Shown in pieces: positions 10,101-17,767 of a stretch of DNA of 64,000 nt. Source of the DNA: Rapidithrix thailandica (GTDB lineage Bacteria; Bacteroidota; Bacteroidia; Cytophagales; Flammeovirgaceae). The position numbers and the translations under genes are program-made. The notes beneath the pieces are model-generated. The model had not been told where the DNA came from and did not search any database. It worked only from the letters and a program-made list of their open reading frames with translations. How positions within the stretch are numbered: position 1 is the first letter of the stretch; the number at the start of each line of letters is the position of its first letter. The DNA lies in NCBI RefSeq assembly GCF_039710355.1, contig NZ_JBDKWZ010000006.1, positions 186,001 to 250,000 of the forward strand, written 5' to 3'.

Positions 10101-10566
10101 TATCGTGTCGGTGAATCATTCCCGTACGGACATTCGGATTTGAGGGGTGTCCGTTGAACCAGGCACCGATTAATTGATTAAACCAAGGCCAATGATATTC
10201 GGTATCCGTAGCGGCATGAATGCCCACAAAGCCCCCTCCGGCTTGGATATAGCGTTCGAAATCGGCTTGTTGAAAGCGATTCAAAACGTCTCCGGTGGTA
10301 TTGAGAAATACTACTGCACTGTAGCTTTGCAAAGAATCTTCCGCAAAGAAAGAAGCATCTTCCGTGGTATCAACGGCAAAGCCTTCCTGGTGGCCGAGTT
10401 TTATCAAAGCCTCAATACCTGAGCCGATGGATGCGTGGCGAAACCCTGAGGTTTTAGAAAAGACTAGGATGCGTTTTTGTTTTGTTTGCTCTCTTACACA
10501 TGAGGCACATAATAAACTCCCTATCATTGCCCATGCAATCACACATAGTAATTTTTTCATTTTCAT
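7165..10566 (-). CDS. Multidomain lipoprotein: ThuA, sugar dehydrogenase propeller, PKD, cytochrome c, CBM6-like
   Basis: About 1,133 residues from the ATG at 10564-10566. The frame extends 11 codons further upstream, but this start places a short basic N-terminus directly before a lipoprotein signal with lipobox LLCASC. Domains in order (approximate residues): ThuA-like glutamine-amidotransferase fold 30-250; glucose/sorbosone dehydrogenase beta-propeller 275-690 (DGLLGLAIDPKF, CRNPYRM, WGDVGPD); PKD 710-790; monohaem cytochrome c with the CISCH haem site at about 880; C-terminal CBM6-like sheet 1000-1133. It likely oxidises a sugar or glycoside at the cell surface or periplasm and passes electrons to its own haem. 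The downstream DUF1080 lipoprotein suggests 3-keto-sugar chemistry. Substrate and cofactor (PQQ or other) are inferred. Confidence 0.9.
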   Translation of the reverse strand: MKMKKLLCVIAWAMIGSLLCASCVREQTKQKRILVFSKTSGFRHASIGSGIEALIKLGHQEGFAVDTTEDASFFAEDSLQSYSAVVFLNTTGDVLNRFQQADFERYIQAGGGFVGIHAATDTEYHWPWFNQLIGAWFNGHPSNPNVRTGMIHRHDKHHPITKDLPDSWEKRDEFYDFKNFNEEVDVLLTVDEKSYGGGKHGDFHPITWCHEFDGGRAFYTNFGHTDETFSEPEFLKLLRNGIRYAIGDNRLDYAKATSLRVPPENRFVKNILADHLDEPMELEVLPNGKILFVERKGAVKLFDPATEQLKTLAQLDVHTKYEDGLLGLAIDPKFDFNGWLYLFYSPVGDVPKQHVSRFLLSGDSLILASEKVLLEIPVQRDECCHSAGSLEFGPDGNLFIAVGDNTSPFNTKGMQFDTQGFGPMDERPGRTPYDAQRTSGNTHDLRGKVLRINPLKNGSYAIPDGNLFAKDGSEGRPEIYVMGCRNPYRMAIDMKRGWLYWGDVGPDAANDDEQRGTRGYDEVNQARGPGNFGWPYFVGDNQTYRKMNYVTGELGPLFDSDRPENTSPNNTGAQILPPAHPAFIWYPYAKTDQFPHMKAGGRNAMAGPTYYYGDFVGSKRRLPRYYDQKVFVYDWMRNWIHAVTLDEKGNYLKQEPFLESFKFQNIVDVVLAKDGTLYMLEYGKNWFSANPDAVLSHIDYAEGNRNPVAKIQADKVVGAAPFSVNFSAENSFDFDENDALRFEWFFDGTGTVQSEKGNPNFVFEEPGIYQAKVKVYDSQEGVSEASIEIKVGNEPPAIAVEFVGNSTFYWGTTALDYQVNVTDKEDGTVDRNQVMVALDYLAIGNDLTLIEQGHQQKSQALDGAKLIKENACISCHAINEPSIGPSYMEVAKRYKGMDTQIPVLIKKIQSGGSGNWGERMMAANPQITEEMGEAIVKYIFSLTDENQSLPTEGTLLLDEHVKTNTYGKYIFTASYQDQGGAMIDPLKTVYKSEFRSPRVEAEEYDGFKNLTKRKPGGTNYMLLKNIRSDSYFMFKNIDLTGVDRLSLRTGSVHGPGYVVKVRKDKPDGEVIGTVAIPYTSGEETDWSDLEVKLKEVKGKCDVYFTFDYEGENPKAYVTVDWIFFHQAHQARLN

Positions 10567-10686
10567 CACATTAGAGGTTAAAAAACGGACTAAAAGCATC
10601 CTATAATAAACAAGTAGTATAGTTGAAAGGGGAGAGAAAAAAGTAGGAGTTCTTTAGGTCTCTCCCCTCTGAAGGGGGGGTATTGG

Positions 10687-11439
10687 TTATAACCTTTTAA
10701 TTTTAATATCTCTGAACCAAACCTGGTCGCCATGGTCTTGTAAAGCAATATGCCCTACCGCATTTCTACCATAAGCCGGCCATTGAGTAAATTTACTGTT
10801 TTTTAATTGTTCTTCCCACTCCGGGCTTTCAATTTGGTACTCCACTACTTTGGTACCGTTCAACCAATGCTCTACATGCCCGTTATTAACGATTAGGCGT
10901 GCCTGATTCCACTCTCCGGCAGGTTTTACCGTCTCTTCAGTACAAGCCTGTAGATCGTAATTATCTCCGGCACGATGTTTATCAATTTGGGCATCGGGGT
11001 GTCTTTCATTATCCAAAACTTGCATTTCAGGACCTGAAAAGTACACCGCTCCCAACGTATCTGCTTCTACAACTCTGAAAAACACCCCACTGTTTCCACC
11101 TTCGGAAATTTTCCATTCGAGGCTGAGTTCAAAGTTTTCAAATTTTTCCTGAGTGATAATATCACCACCGCCTTTACCGGTCAGGCTAATGACCCCTTCA
11201 GCCTCTTCCCAGATAGGAGATAGCGTATCCGCGTGATAGTTTCTCCAGGCGCTTAAAGGCAAATCAATCCATTCGGTCGTAGTGGTTTCTTCCATAGGTG
11301 CTTCCGTATTTGCAGATTCTTTTGCCTGATCCTCTTGCTCTTTTTTTGAACAAGCACTGCTGATCAAGGCCACGGAAAGACCGGAAGCCCATAGGATTTT
11401 TTTAAGAGGTAATTGTCTAAACAGTGTACTTCCCTTCAT
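10687..11439 (-). CDS. DUF1080 lipoprotein (3-keto-disaccharide hydrolase-like)
   Basis: A 250-residue exported lipoprotein: basic start, hydrophobic stretch, and lipobox ISSAC at about residues 26-30. The rest is a jelly-roll concanavalin-like DUF1080 domain, recognisable from NSGVFFRVVE, YFSGPEMQVLDN and the AVGHIALQDHG tail. Family members hydrolyse 3-keto-glycosides after oxidation by a dehydrogenase, which fits the sugar dehydrogenase encoded 121 bp downstream on the same strand. The two genes are probably co-transcribed, this one first. An acidic, glutamate/threonine-rich linker follows the lipobox. Confidence 0.88.
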   Translation of the reverse strand: MKGSTLFRQLPLKKILWASGLSVALISSACSKKEQEDQAKESANTEAPMEETTTTEWIDLPLSAWRNYHADTLSPIWEEAEGVISLTGKGGGDIITQEKFENFELSLEWKISEGGNSGVFFRVVEADTLGAVYFSGPEMQVLDNERHPDAQIDKHRAGDNYDLQACTEETVKPAGEWNQARLIVNNGHVEHWLNGTKVVEYQIESPEWEEQLKNSKFTQWPAYGRNAVGHIALQDHGDQVWFRDIKIKRL

Positions 11440-11801
11440 AGGATTTCCAATTTAAAAAGTTAAAATTTATAGTTGTCGATTTTACGAATTTATATAAAAA
11501 ATTCCTTGTATTTGAATTATTTCCAATAAAACTACATTCTTACAATGAATTTAGCATTATACTTAAACGCCCTTTTTTTCAGTTAATAAAGTGTCACTTC
11601 AGATAGAATTTTTCTTTTTTTCAAGTTTGAAAGGCTGACTACTTACGGTAAAATTTAAGGAATAATCACGAAAGCGAAACTTGAAATTAATTTTGGAGTT
11701 TATAAAGAAATACACTTGGTAAATAGATAAAATTTCACGAATTTCATTACAGCTTTTAAGGTTAAGCATTTTTTAGCCTTCTCAAAAACCGATTAAATGC
11801 A
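11440..11801. other. Divergent AT-rich intergenic region upstream of the sigma-factor paralogue
   Basis: About 360 bp between the divergent DUF1080 gene and the sigma-factor gene at 11802. It is AT-rich with no coding sequence and no obvious TAnnTTTG box. It must carry both leaders. Confidence 0.4.
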
Positions 11802-12674
11802 ATGCGCCAATTAAAAATAACACAAAGTATTACCAATAGGAGAGAAAGTGAATCCTTGGAAAAATACTTTCAGGAAATCAATAAAATAGAATTGCTTACA
11901 GCTCAGGAAGAGGTAGACCTAGTGAGAAAAATCAAACAAGGAGACCAAAAAGCATTGGAAAAGCTGACCAAAGCCAACCTGCGCTTTGTGGTTTCGGTAG
12001 CCAAACAATACCAGAACCAAAACCTTTCCTTGAATGACTTGATTAACGAAGGCAATATTGGTTTGGTAAAAGCAGCACATAAATTTGATGAAACCCGGGG
12101 GTTTAAATTTATATCCTACGCAGTATGGTGGATTCGACAATCTATCATGCAGGCTCTTTCGGATAATACGCGAATGGTAAAACTGCCTGCTAACATGACC
12201 GGGACAATTAGTAAAATCAAACGGGTCGCTTCAGAGCTAGAGCAAGTGTATGAAAGAGAACCTACCGATGATGAATTGGCCGATGCATTGGAAATGAGTC
12301 CGGATGAAATCAAAAATGCCCTTAGCAACATGACCAAGCAAGTATCGATAGATGCGCCACTGGGAAGTGATGAAGATGGCGGCTCCTTATTGGATGTGCT
12401 GGAAAATACCAACAGCGACAAAGTGGATAAAAATATCGTCGACAAAGAATCCCTGAAGGTGGAAATTGAAAGAACCCTTGGGTCTTTGACTCCCCGTGAA
12501 CGGCAAGTCATCAAAATGGCTTTCGGCTTGGATGGAAGCGAACCGTACTCCTTACAAGAAATAGGTGAATACATGGGGCTGACCCGCGAAAGAGTCCGTC
12601 AAATCAAAGAAAAAGGGATCCGGAAACTTCGCTATACCTCTCGCAGCAAGCTGTTGTCAAAATACCTGGAATAG
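11802..12674 (+). CDS. Second RpoD-type sigma factor (paralogue of 17768-18637)
   Basis: A 290-residue sigma-70 factor with the short Bacteroidota architecture: region 1.2 (SLEKYFQEINKIELLTAQEE), regions 2.1-2.4 (DLINEGNIGLVKAAHKFDET, then FISYAVWWIRQSIMQAL), region 3 and region 4.2 (LTRERVRQIKEKGIRKL). Region 2.4 is nearly the same as in the housekeeping RpoD of this window. The stretch just after it differs strongly: SDNTRMVKLPANMTGTISKI here, against AEQSRIVRLPLNRTAALNKI. Region 4 differs too (EIGEYMGLTRERV against QIGEVLSLTRERV). It is probably an alternative or condition-specific sigma recognising similar -7 boxes. A terminator follows directly. Confidence 0.93.
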   Translation: MRQLKITQSITNRRESESLEKYFQEINKIELLTAQEEVDLVRKIKQGDQKALEKLTKANLRFVVSVAKQYQNQNLSLNDLINEGNIGLVKAAHKFDETRGFKFISYAVWWIRQSIMQALSDNTRMVKLPANMTGTISKIKRVASELEQVYEREPTDDELADALEMSPDEIKNALSNMTKQVSIDAPLGSDEDGGSLLDVLENTNSDKVDKNIVDKESLKVEIERTLGSLTPRERQVIKMAFGLDGSEPYSLQEIGEYMGLTRERVRQIKEKGIRKLRYTSRSKLLSKYLE

Positions 12675-12698
12675 TCTTTAAGTCTTTTTTATACCTTC

Positions 12699-12742
12699 AA
12701 CCTCCCTTGCCAGTTTGTTATACTCAAGGGAGGTTATTTTTT
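12699..12742 (+). terminator. Rho-independent terminator after the sigma paralogue
   Basis: AACCTCCCTTG and CAAGGGAGGTT pair perfectly (11 bp) and are followed by ATTTTTTT. Confidence 0.9.
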
Positions 12743-12750
12743 TAGATAAT

Positions 12751-12911
12751 GAAGTGGTTTACACGTATCGTTTTTGACCGAAAATGGAATCCAAACCGGT
12801 TCCTCAAAGCACTTTTTGAAAAGAATAGCCAAAGCTATTGTTGAAAAAAATAACACAGAGGAGGCGTTTTTGAAACATTTTTTAGGAAAAAGAAAAAGTT
12901 TAATTTACTTC
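12751..12911 (+). repeat. Dispersed 161-bp repeat, copy 1
   Basis: This block matches 23899-24059 along its whole length at roughly 85-90% by eye, in the same orientation, including CAGAGGAGGCGTTTTTGAAA and an internal AATAGC-CAAA-GCTATT stem-loop. It lies directly after a terminator. Two frames are open in both copies: a TTG-started frame (TGSSKHFLKRIAKAIVEK) and a 31-codon frame starting ATGAAGTGG at 12749. Neither looks like a convincing gene, and I treat the block as a non-coding element. Confidence 0.7.
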
Positions 12912-13035
12912 AAAGTACCAGGAGTAAGAGATAATCCCTTTTTACTATTTATTTTTCGCATTTGGGTTTGGTGGTTCATAGATAATTCGACAATTTTGTC
13001 TCCTCAATAATTTTAGGGAATAAAAAAATCAAATA

Positions 13036-13269
13036 ATGAAAAAAGGATTGCTAAATGTGGCAGTAGTTATTGCCTTATTTTCATTGGCGTCTTGTTTCGG
13101 ACAACACAACAAGGCTCCTAGCAAAGATGTTCATAAAGGTAGCGAATGGGTATACGGCCAAGCAGGCGGCCCTCCTCGCCAATTGGAAATCACCTACCCA
13201 GAGGACGAAACCGGAGAAGTAGCCGAAAAAATCGAAAACATTCGCCATAAGTTATACCCGGCAAAGTAA
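13036..13269 (+). CDS. Small lipoprotein of unknown function
   Basis: A 77-residue protein with a clear lipoprotein signal (MKKGLLNVAVVIALFSLASC, lipobox SLASC) and a short, charged mature part containing a glycine/proline patch (GQAGGPPRQLEITYPEDE) and a predicted helix at the C-terminus. It is probably anchored to the periplasmic membrane leaflet. It ends before a strong bidirectional hairpin, facing trigger factor. I do not recognise the family. Confidence 0.7.
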   Translation: MKKGLLNVAVVIALFSLASCFGQHNKAPSKDVHKGSEWVYGQAGGPPRQLEITYPEDETGEVAEKIENIRHKLYPAK

Positions 13270-13285
13270 TCATAGAAAATGATGC

Positions 13286-13323
13286 AAAAAGGGCTGATTC
13301 ATCAATTTGAATCAGCCCTTTTC
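13286..13323 (+). terminator. Rho-independent terminator after the small lipoprotein
   Basis: AAAAGGGCTGATTCA and TGAATCAGCCCTTTT are a perfect inverted repeat (15 bp, 6-nt loop). It is symmetrical, so it could work in both directions. Confidence 0.9.
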
Positions 13324-13332
13324 TTATGACAT

Positions 13333-13369
13333 AAAAAAGAAGGTATCCTTATGGGATACCTTCTTTTTT
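13333..13369 (-). terminator. Rho-independent terminator of trigger factor gene
   Basis: AAGAAGGTATCC, TTAT loop, then GGGATACCTTCTT (stem about 12 bp), with A and T runs on both sides. It sits 15 bp after the trigger factor stop codon. Confidence 0.9.
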
Positions 13370-13384
13370 TGTACAGAAAGAATC

Positions 13385-14743
13385 TTAGTTCTGGCCAAAC
13401 TCTTCTTTGAAAACTTCTTCGAGTTTTTCCAAATCAACACTTTCCTTCTCTACTTTTATTTTTCCTGATACGTACTCGGCAATTTTTTCATTAAAGATGG
13501 TGTTGTAAACTTGCTCATAGTTTTTACCATTCTCATGGCGCAAGTAATTGTCAACAAATCCATCCAGCATCTCATCATCAAACTGCTGTGCCATACCATA
13601 TCCCATAAAGCTACTTTGGATCAGTTCTTTGGCTTTGCTCCGGATATCCGCCTCTTCTACTTTCAACTCAGCATCGTCAAACAAACGTGTACTGATTACA
13701 TTCCACTTCACTTCCTCCAAAAACTTAGGATACTGCTCTTCTACTTGCTCTTCAGTTGACTCCTCTTTGAAAGAATCTTTTAAGAACTTCTTTAATAATT
13801 CTTCCGGAAGTTCAAATTCGATTTTATTCAATAATTTTTCACGGATTCTTTTGTTCAACAAAGACTCCAATCCGTTTTCATTATTCTTTTTTAACTGCTC
13901 TTTCAGTTTCTCAGTAAACTCAGTTTCGTCCTTCGCCACATCTTTCCCTAACACCATGTCAAAGAAATCCTGATCCAATTGCGCAGGTTCGTTCCGGGTG
14001 ATTTCAGTCACTTCCAATTCGAATTTACCTTTCAAATTTTCAGCTTCTTCCAACTCTATGCCGAACAAGTTTTTCACTTTCCCGGCATCAATGATGACCT
14101 CTTCTAAGGTAAACTCAATTTTCTCACCTTTTTTCTTTCCCACAAACTGCTCTTTTGCCTCCTCTTTCACCATTGTAGCGATGGGCAACAAAGTATCTTT
14201 TTCAAATTCTCCATCCACTTGCTTGAATACCCCTTTCACATAATCTTCCTCCGCAATTTCTTCCACTTGGGATACTTTAGGATAGCTTTCTTTCAATTTA
14301 TTAACGGTCTTCTCGACATCAGCATCCGAAATTTCCAGATCGTAAGATTTTACTTTCTGTTTTTTGTTCAGCTCATAAGAAAACTCAGGAGTCAAACACA
14401 TTTCGAACTCCAAATTCAGCTCTTCAATCCCCCCCTGCAATTCTTCTGGAGTAACCGGCTCACCTTTGTAGTAAGGATAAAAGAGATGTTTTACTTCGTT
14501 CTCTTTCAAGTACTTCTGCAAATTCTCAGAAACTGCCTTATTGAAGACCTCCTGAAGCAGTTCTTTGCCATACATTTTCTTGATTAATGAGGCAGGAACC
14601 TTACCCGGCCGAAAGCCCTTGAGGTTTACTTTTTTACCATAAGCTTTAAGTTGCTTATTAAATTCAGGATGGTAATCTGCCTCAGTTACTTTGACCTTCA
14701 GAACACCGTATGCTTCTGACTGTTTCTCGAGTTGGATGTCCAA
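13385..14743 (-). CDS. tig: Trigger factor
   Basis: Ribosome-associated chaperone that meets nascent chains at the exit tunnel. The 452 residues match the family length. The N-terminal ribosome-binding domain carries the GFRPGKVP signature (about residues 41-48). A degenerate FKBP-like central part (about 150-250) and the long acidic/lysine-rich helical C-terminal arms follow. In Bacteroidota the PPIase part is poorly conserved, as here. The start ATG at 14741-14743 gives the expected MDIQLEKQ N-terminus. Confidence 0.93.
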   Translation of the reverse strand: MDIQLEKQSEAYGVLKVKVTEADYHPEFNKQLKAYGKKVNLKGFRPGKVPASLIKKMYGKELLQEVFNKAVSENLQKYLKENEVKHLFYPYYKGEPVTPEELQGGIEELNLEFEMCLTPEFSYELNKKQKVKSYDLEISDADVEKTVNKLKESYPKVSQVEEIAEEDYVKGVFKQVDGEFEKDTLLPIATMVKEEAKEQFVGKKKGEKIEFTLEEVIIDAGKVKNLFGIELEEAENLKGKFELEVTEITRNEPAQLDQDFFDMVLGKDVAKDETEFTEKLKEQLKKNNENGLESLLNKRIREKLLNKIEFELPEELLKKFLKDSFKEESTEEQVEEQYPKFLEEVKWNVISTRLFDDAELKVEEADIRSKAKELIQSSFMGYGMAQQFDDEMLDGFVDNYLRHENGKNYEQVYNTIFNEKIAEYVSGKIKVEKESVDLEKLEEVFKEEFGQN

Positions 14744-14831
14744 GATTATAGAGTGTTTAGGTTAAAACAATTCTTTTACACAAGTTATAAAAAAAACCCA
14801 ACTTGATGGCCAAGTTAAGGTTTCTTCTTGT

Positions 14832-14912
14832 GCGGATGGAGGGACTCGAACCCCCATGCCTCGCGGCGCTAGATCCTAAGTCTAGTGCGTCTACCAATTT
14901 CGCCACATCCGC
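14832..14912 (-). tRNA. tRNA-Leu (anticodon UAG)
   Basis: On the minus strand the sequence folds as a class II tRNA. The acceptor arm GCGGATG pairs with CATCCGC, the anticodon arm reads CTAGA-CTTAGGA-TCTAG with anticodon TAG, a short variable arm follows, and the T loop is GGTTCGAGTCC. It decodes CUA and related leucine codons. No CCA is encoded. Confidence 0.96.
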
Positions 14913-14931
14913 TTTTCAATTGTTGCGAGTG

Positions 14932-14961
14932 CAAAAGTATAAACAAATTTCTAATTCACAA
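14932..14961 (-). promoter_or_regulatory. Bacteroidota-type promoter of tRNA-Leu
   Basis: On the minus strand TTG (14959-14961), a 19-nt spacer and TACTTTTG (14932-14939) match the TTTG-N19-TAnnTTTG consensus. The box ends 19 bp before the tRNA 5' end. Confidence 0.65.
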
Positions 14962-15499
14962 TTTTTCCTCCAGTCTTTTTTGCATTTTCTTTATATCTCT
15001 CTCTGTTTGAAAGACTTATTTTTTTAGAAAGTTTTTTTCTGAAAAGATTCATTCAATTTCCAGACAAATTTGCTTAACTTCATTCTACTAAATCTGGAAA
15101 TCCTTTTTAAACCTTATATAGCGTACAAAAATTGACCTACTGCGCGAAACGGATGCATATCTTTACAACAGCGTATTGGGTTGTTTGATAAAACCACAGA
15201 ACTCCAACACCCAATTGACAGACTAAAAATATCTTATGGAAAAGCAAAGCAATACAGAGCCGCATGAATCACACTACCCCTAGCAAATAAGTGTACCGGC
15301 TCACATAATCACGAATTTAACACGCTTCATCCATAAGCGCACAATCCGGGTACAATTGAAAAAAAGAAAGCCAAATTCACTTTTCATTACTTTAAAATTT
15401 GTGAATGGTAGAATGCTCATTAATTTTCCAGTTCAATCCAGCTTTTGATTGAAATATATTAATTGATCTGTTTCCTTGAATATTTAGTTAGAGAAGTCT
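14962..15499. other. Intergenic region upstream of relA/spoT
   Basis: About 540 bp with no coding sequence that I can support and no clear consensus promoter. It contains the upstream control region of the stringent-response gene. An imperfect inverted pair (ATTGGGTTGTT near 15175 and CAACACCCAAT near 15208) is the only structure seen. Confidence 0.35.
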
Positions 15500-17710
15500 A
15501 TGTTAACAATAGATATAGAGCAAGAGAACAAAACCTTATTAAGAAAATACAGGGCCTTACTCAGAAAAGCCAAACCCTTACTCAAAAATTACGAGGAGGA
15601 CAGCAAACAAATCCGGAAGGCTTTTAAGTTTGCCGTGGATGCCCATAAGGATATGCGGAGAAAATCCGGTGAACCGTATATCTACCACCCCCTGGATGTA
15701 GCTACCATCGTAGTAGAGGAAATCGGCTTGGGCAAGACTTCCATCATTGCGGCTTTGCTACACGATGTAGTGGAAGACACCGAATGGGAACTAAAAGACA
15801 TAGAGGAACGCTTTGGAACAAAAGTCGCCAAGATCATCGATGGCTTGACCAAAATATCGGCTACCGCCTCCAAAGGCCGCTCTTTACAAGCGGAAAACTT
15901 CCGGAAAATGTTGCTCACCATTTCGGAAGACATCCGGGTAGTTTTGGTCAAAATAGCCGATCGCTTGCACAACATGCGCACACTCGACAGCATGCCCAAA
16001 GACAAGCAACTGAAGATTAAGTCCGAAACGGAATACATCTACGCTCCTCTGGCACACCGCCTAGGTTTGTACAACATCAAATCCGAATTAGAAGACCTCT
16101 GTTTAAAATATTCCGACCGGAGTGTTTACGATGAGATCACGGAGAAAATCGAACAGACCCAGACCGTCCGGAACCGCTTTATACAAAACTTCATCAAACC
16201 GATACGGGCAGACTTAAAAAGACAGGGCTTTGAATTCAAGATCAAGTCCAGAACCAAGTCCATCCGCTCGATCTACAATAAGATGAAGCGGCAAGGGGTC
16301 TCTTTTGAACAAGTCTATGATTTGTTTGCGATCCGGATTATCTTTCAATCCATTCGCGAAGTAGAGAAAACGGGTTGTTGGAAGATTTATTCGGTAGTAA
16401 CCGACCACTATACCCCTAATGTCAATCGTTTACGCGACTGGATCAGTGTCCCTAAAGCAAACGGATACGAATCCCTGCATACGACCGTCATGGGTCCCAA
16501 AGGTCAATGGGTAGAAGTACAAATCCGCAGTGAACGCATGGATGAAATTGCGGAAAAGGGATATGCGGCCCATTGGAAATACAAGGATAACTCTAATGAC
16601 AAAGGGGACCAAGGGATAGAAGGTTGGCTGAACCGCGTCAGACAGCTATTGGAAGATAACAATACCTCCGCCATTGAGTTTTTGGATGATTTCCGGGCCA
16701 ACCTGTTCAACAAAGAGGTATTTACCTTTACTCCCAAAGGAGATTTGAAAGTATTCCCGGGAGGTGCCACGGTACTTGACTTTGCTTTTGAAATTCATAC
16801 AGAAGTGGGGGCCCGATGCTTAGGCGCCAAAATCAACGGACGCTTGGTGCCGCTTAATTACAAACTACAAAACGGTGACCAGGTAGAAATCCTTACGTCT
16901 AACAAACCTAAAGCTAACGAAGATTGGTTTAAGTTTGTCACCACCGGAAAGGCCCGCTCTAAAATCAAAGAATACCTCAAAGAGGACAAAAAGCGAATTG
17001 CCTCGATGGGAAAAGAAATCGTTGCCCGTAAGTTGAAACACTTAAAACTGCCGATGAATGATCAGGTGGTGAGGCAAATGATGGAGTATTTCAACCTAAA
17101 AACGGAAACGGAATTTTATTTCCAGGTTGGCGAAGGCATCATCGAACATAATCAACTCAAACGCTTCCAGGAGAAGAAGAAAAAGCAAGACAATACACCT
17201 AAGATCCGGCCTACCGATGCTAAAGAATTTAAGCAAAAAATCCGCGAGATCCGGAAAGGTGAGGATGAACTGGTAATCGGTGAGGATATTGACAATGTAG
17301 ATTATAGCCTGGCTCCATGTTGCAATCCTATTCCCGGTGACGATATTTTTGGTTTTACAACAGTGAGTAGTGGTATTAAAATCCACCGTACAAACTGCCC
17401 GAATGCAGTAGCCATGATGGCAAACTACGGCTACAGGATTATCAAAGCCCGTTGGTCTTCTCTACAAGACAAGCAGTTTGATGTACATATTAACATTGAG
17501 GGTACGGATCGCATGGGCATCGTCAACGATGTAACCCGGATTATTTCCAGTCAGATGCGAGTCAATATCAAATCCATCCGCTTTGAAACCCGTAACAGTA
17601 TCTTTGAAGGAGATATCAGTCTTTTGGTACACGACACCAAAGAAGTCTCCCGCATAGCCAAATTACTGGAAGGGATCGAAGGGGTAATCAAGGTAAAACG
17701 CTTAGAATAA
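15500..17710 (+). CDS. Bifunctional (p)ppGpp synthetase/hydrolase (RelA/SpoT)
   Basis: A 736-residue cytoplasmic stringent-response enzyme. Domains: HD hydrolase (HPLDVA at 63-68, catalytic HDVVEDT at 88-94), synthetase (NGYESLHTTV at about 320), TGS (VFTFTPKGDLKVFPGGATVL, about 410-470), zinc-finger-like region with LAPCCNPIPGD, and C-terminal ACT. The intact HD-x-x-ED motif means it can degrade as well as make the alarmone, as expected for the single long RSH protein of Bacteroidota. It faces the housekeeping rpoD across a shared hairpin. Confidence 0.96.
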   Translation: MLTIDIEQENKTLLRKYRALLRKAKPLLKNYEEDSKQIRKAFKFAVDAHKDMRRKSGEPYIYHPLDVATIVVEEIGLGKTSIIAALLHDVVEDTEWELKDIEERFGTKVAKIIDGLTKISATASKGRSLQAENFRKMLLTISEDIRVVLVKIADRLHNMRTLDSMPKDKQLKIKSETEYIYAPLAHRLGLYNIKSELEDLCLKYSDRSVYDEITEKIEQTQTVRNRFIQNFIKPIRADLKRQGFEFKIKSRTKSIRSIYNKMKRQGVSFEQVYDLFAIRIIFQSIREVEKTGCWKIYSVVTDHYTPNVNRLRDWISVPKANGYESLHTTVMGPKGQWVEVQIRSERMDEIAEKGYAAHWKYKDNSNDKGDQGIEGWLNRVRQLLEDNNTSAIEFLDDFRANLFNKEVFTFTPKGDLKVFPGGATVLDFAFEIHTEVGARCLGAKINGRLVPLNYKLQNGDQVEILTSNKPKANEDWFKFVTTGKARSKIKEYLKEDKKRIASMGKEIVARKLKHLKLPMNDQVVRQMMEYFNLKTETEFYFQVGEGIIEHNQLKRFQEKKKKQDNTPKIRPTDAKEFKQKIREIRKGEDELVIGEDIDNVDYSLAPCCNPIPGDDIFGFTTVSSGIKIHRTNCPNAVAMMANYGYRIIKARWSSLQDKQFDVHINIEGTDRMGIVNDVTRIISSQMRVNIKSIRFETRNSIFEGDISLLVHDTKEVSRIAKLLEGIEGVIKVKRLE

Positions 17711-17729
17711 TTAAATCCATAACAATAGA

Positions 17730-17756
17730 AAAGGGAGGTCTTGTAAGCCTCCCTTT
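17730..17756. terminator. Bidirectional terminator between relA/spoT and rpoD
   Basis: AAAGGGAGG and CCTCCCTTT pair perfectly (9 bp) with a 9-nt loop and T-rich flank. It serves two convergent genes. Confidence 0.85.
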
Positions 17757-17767
17757 ATTTCTTTGCT

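Noticed and set aside
7676..10606. Many open frames on the plus strand opposite the ThuA/dehydrogenase gene (up to 198 codons)
   Set aside because: They are antisense shadows of a clearly coding, multidomain gene and have no family resemblance or start signals.
12774..13010. A small protein starting MTENGIQTGSSKH, with a relative at 23922
   Set aside because: Both depend on TTG starts in the 161-bp repeat and diverge completely after it. A second frame is open as well, so coding is not shown.
14803..15027. A 74-codon plus-strand frame
   Set aside because: It runs through tRNA-Leu; the tRNA fold is far better supported.
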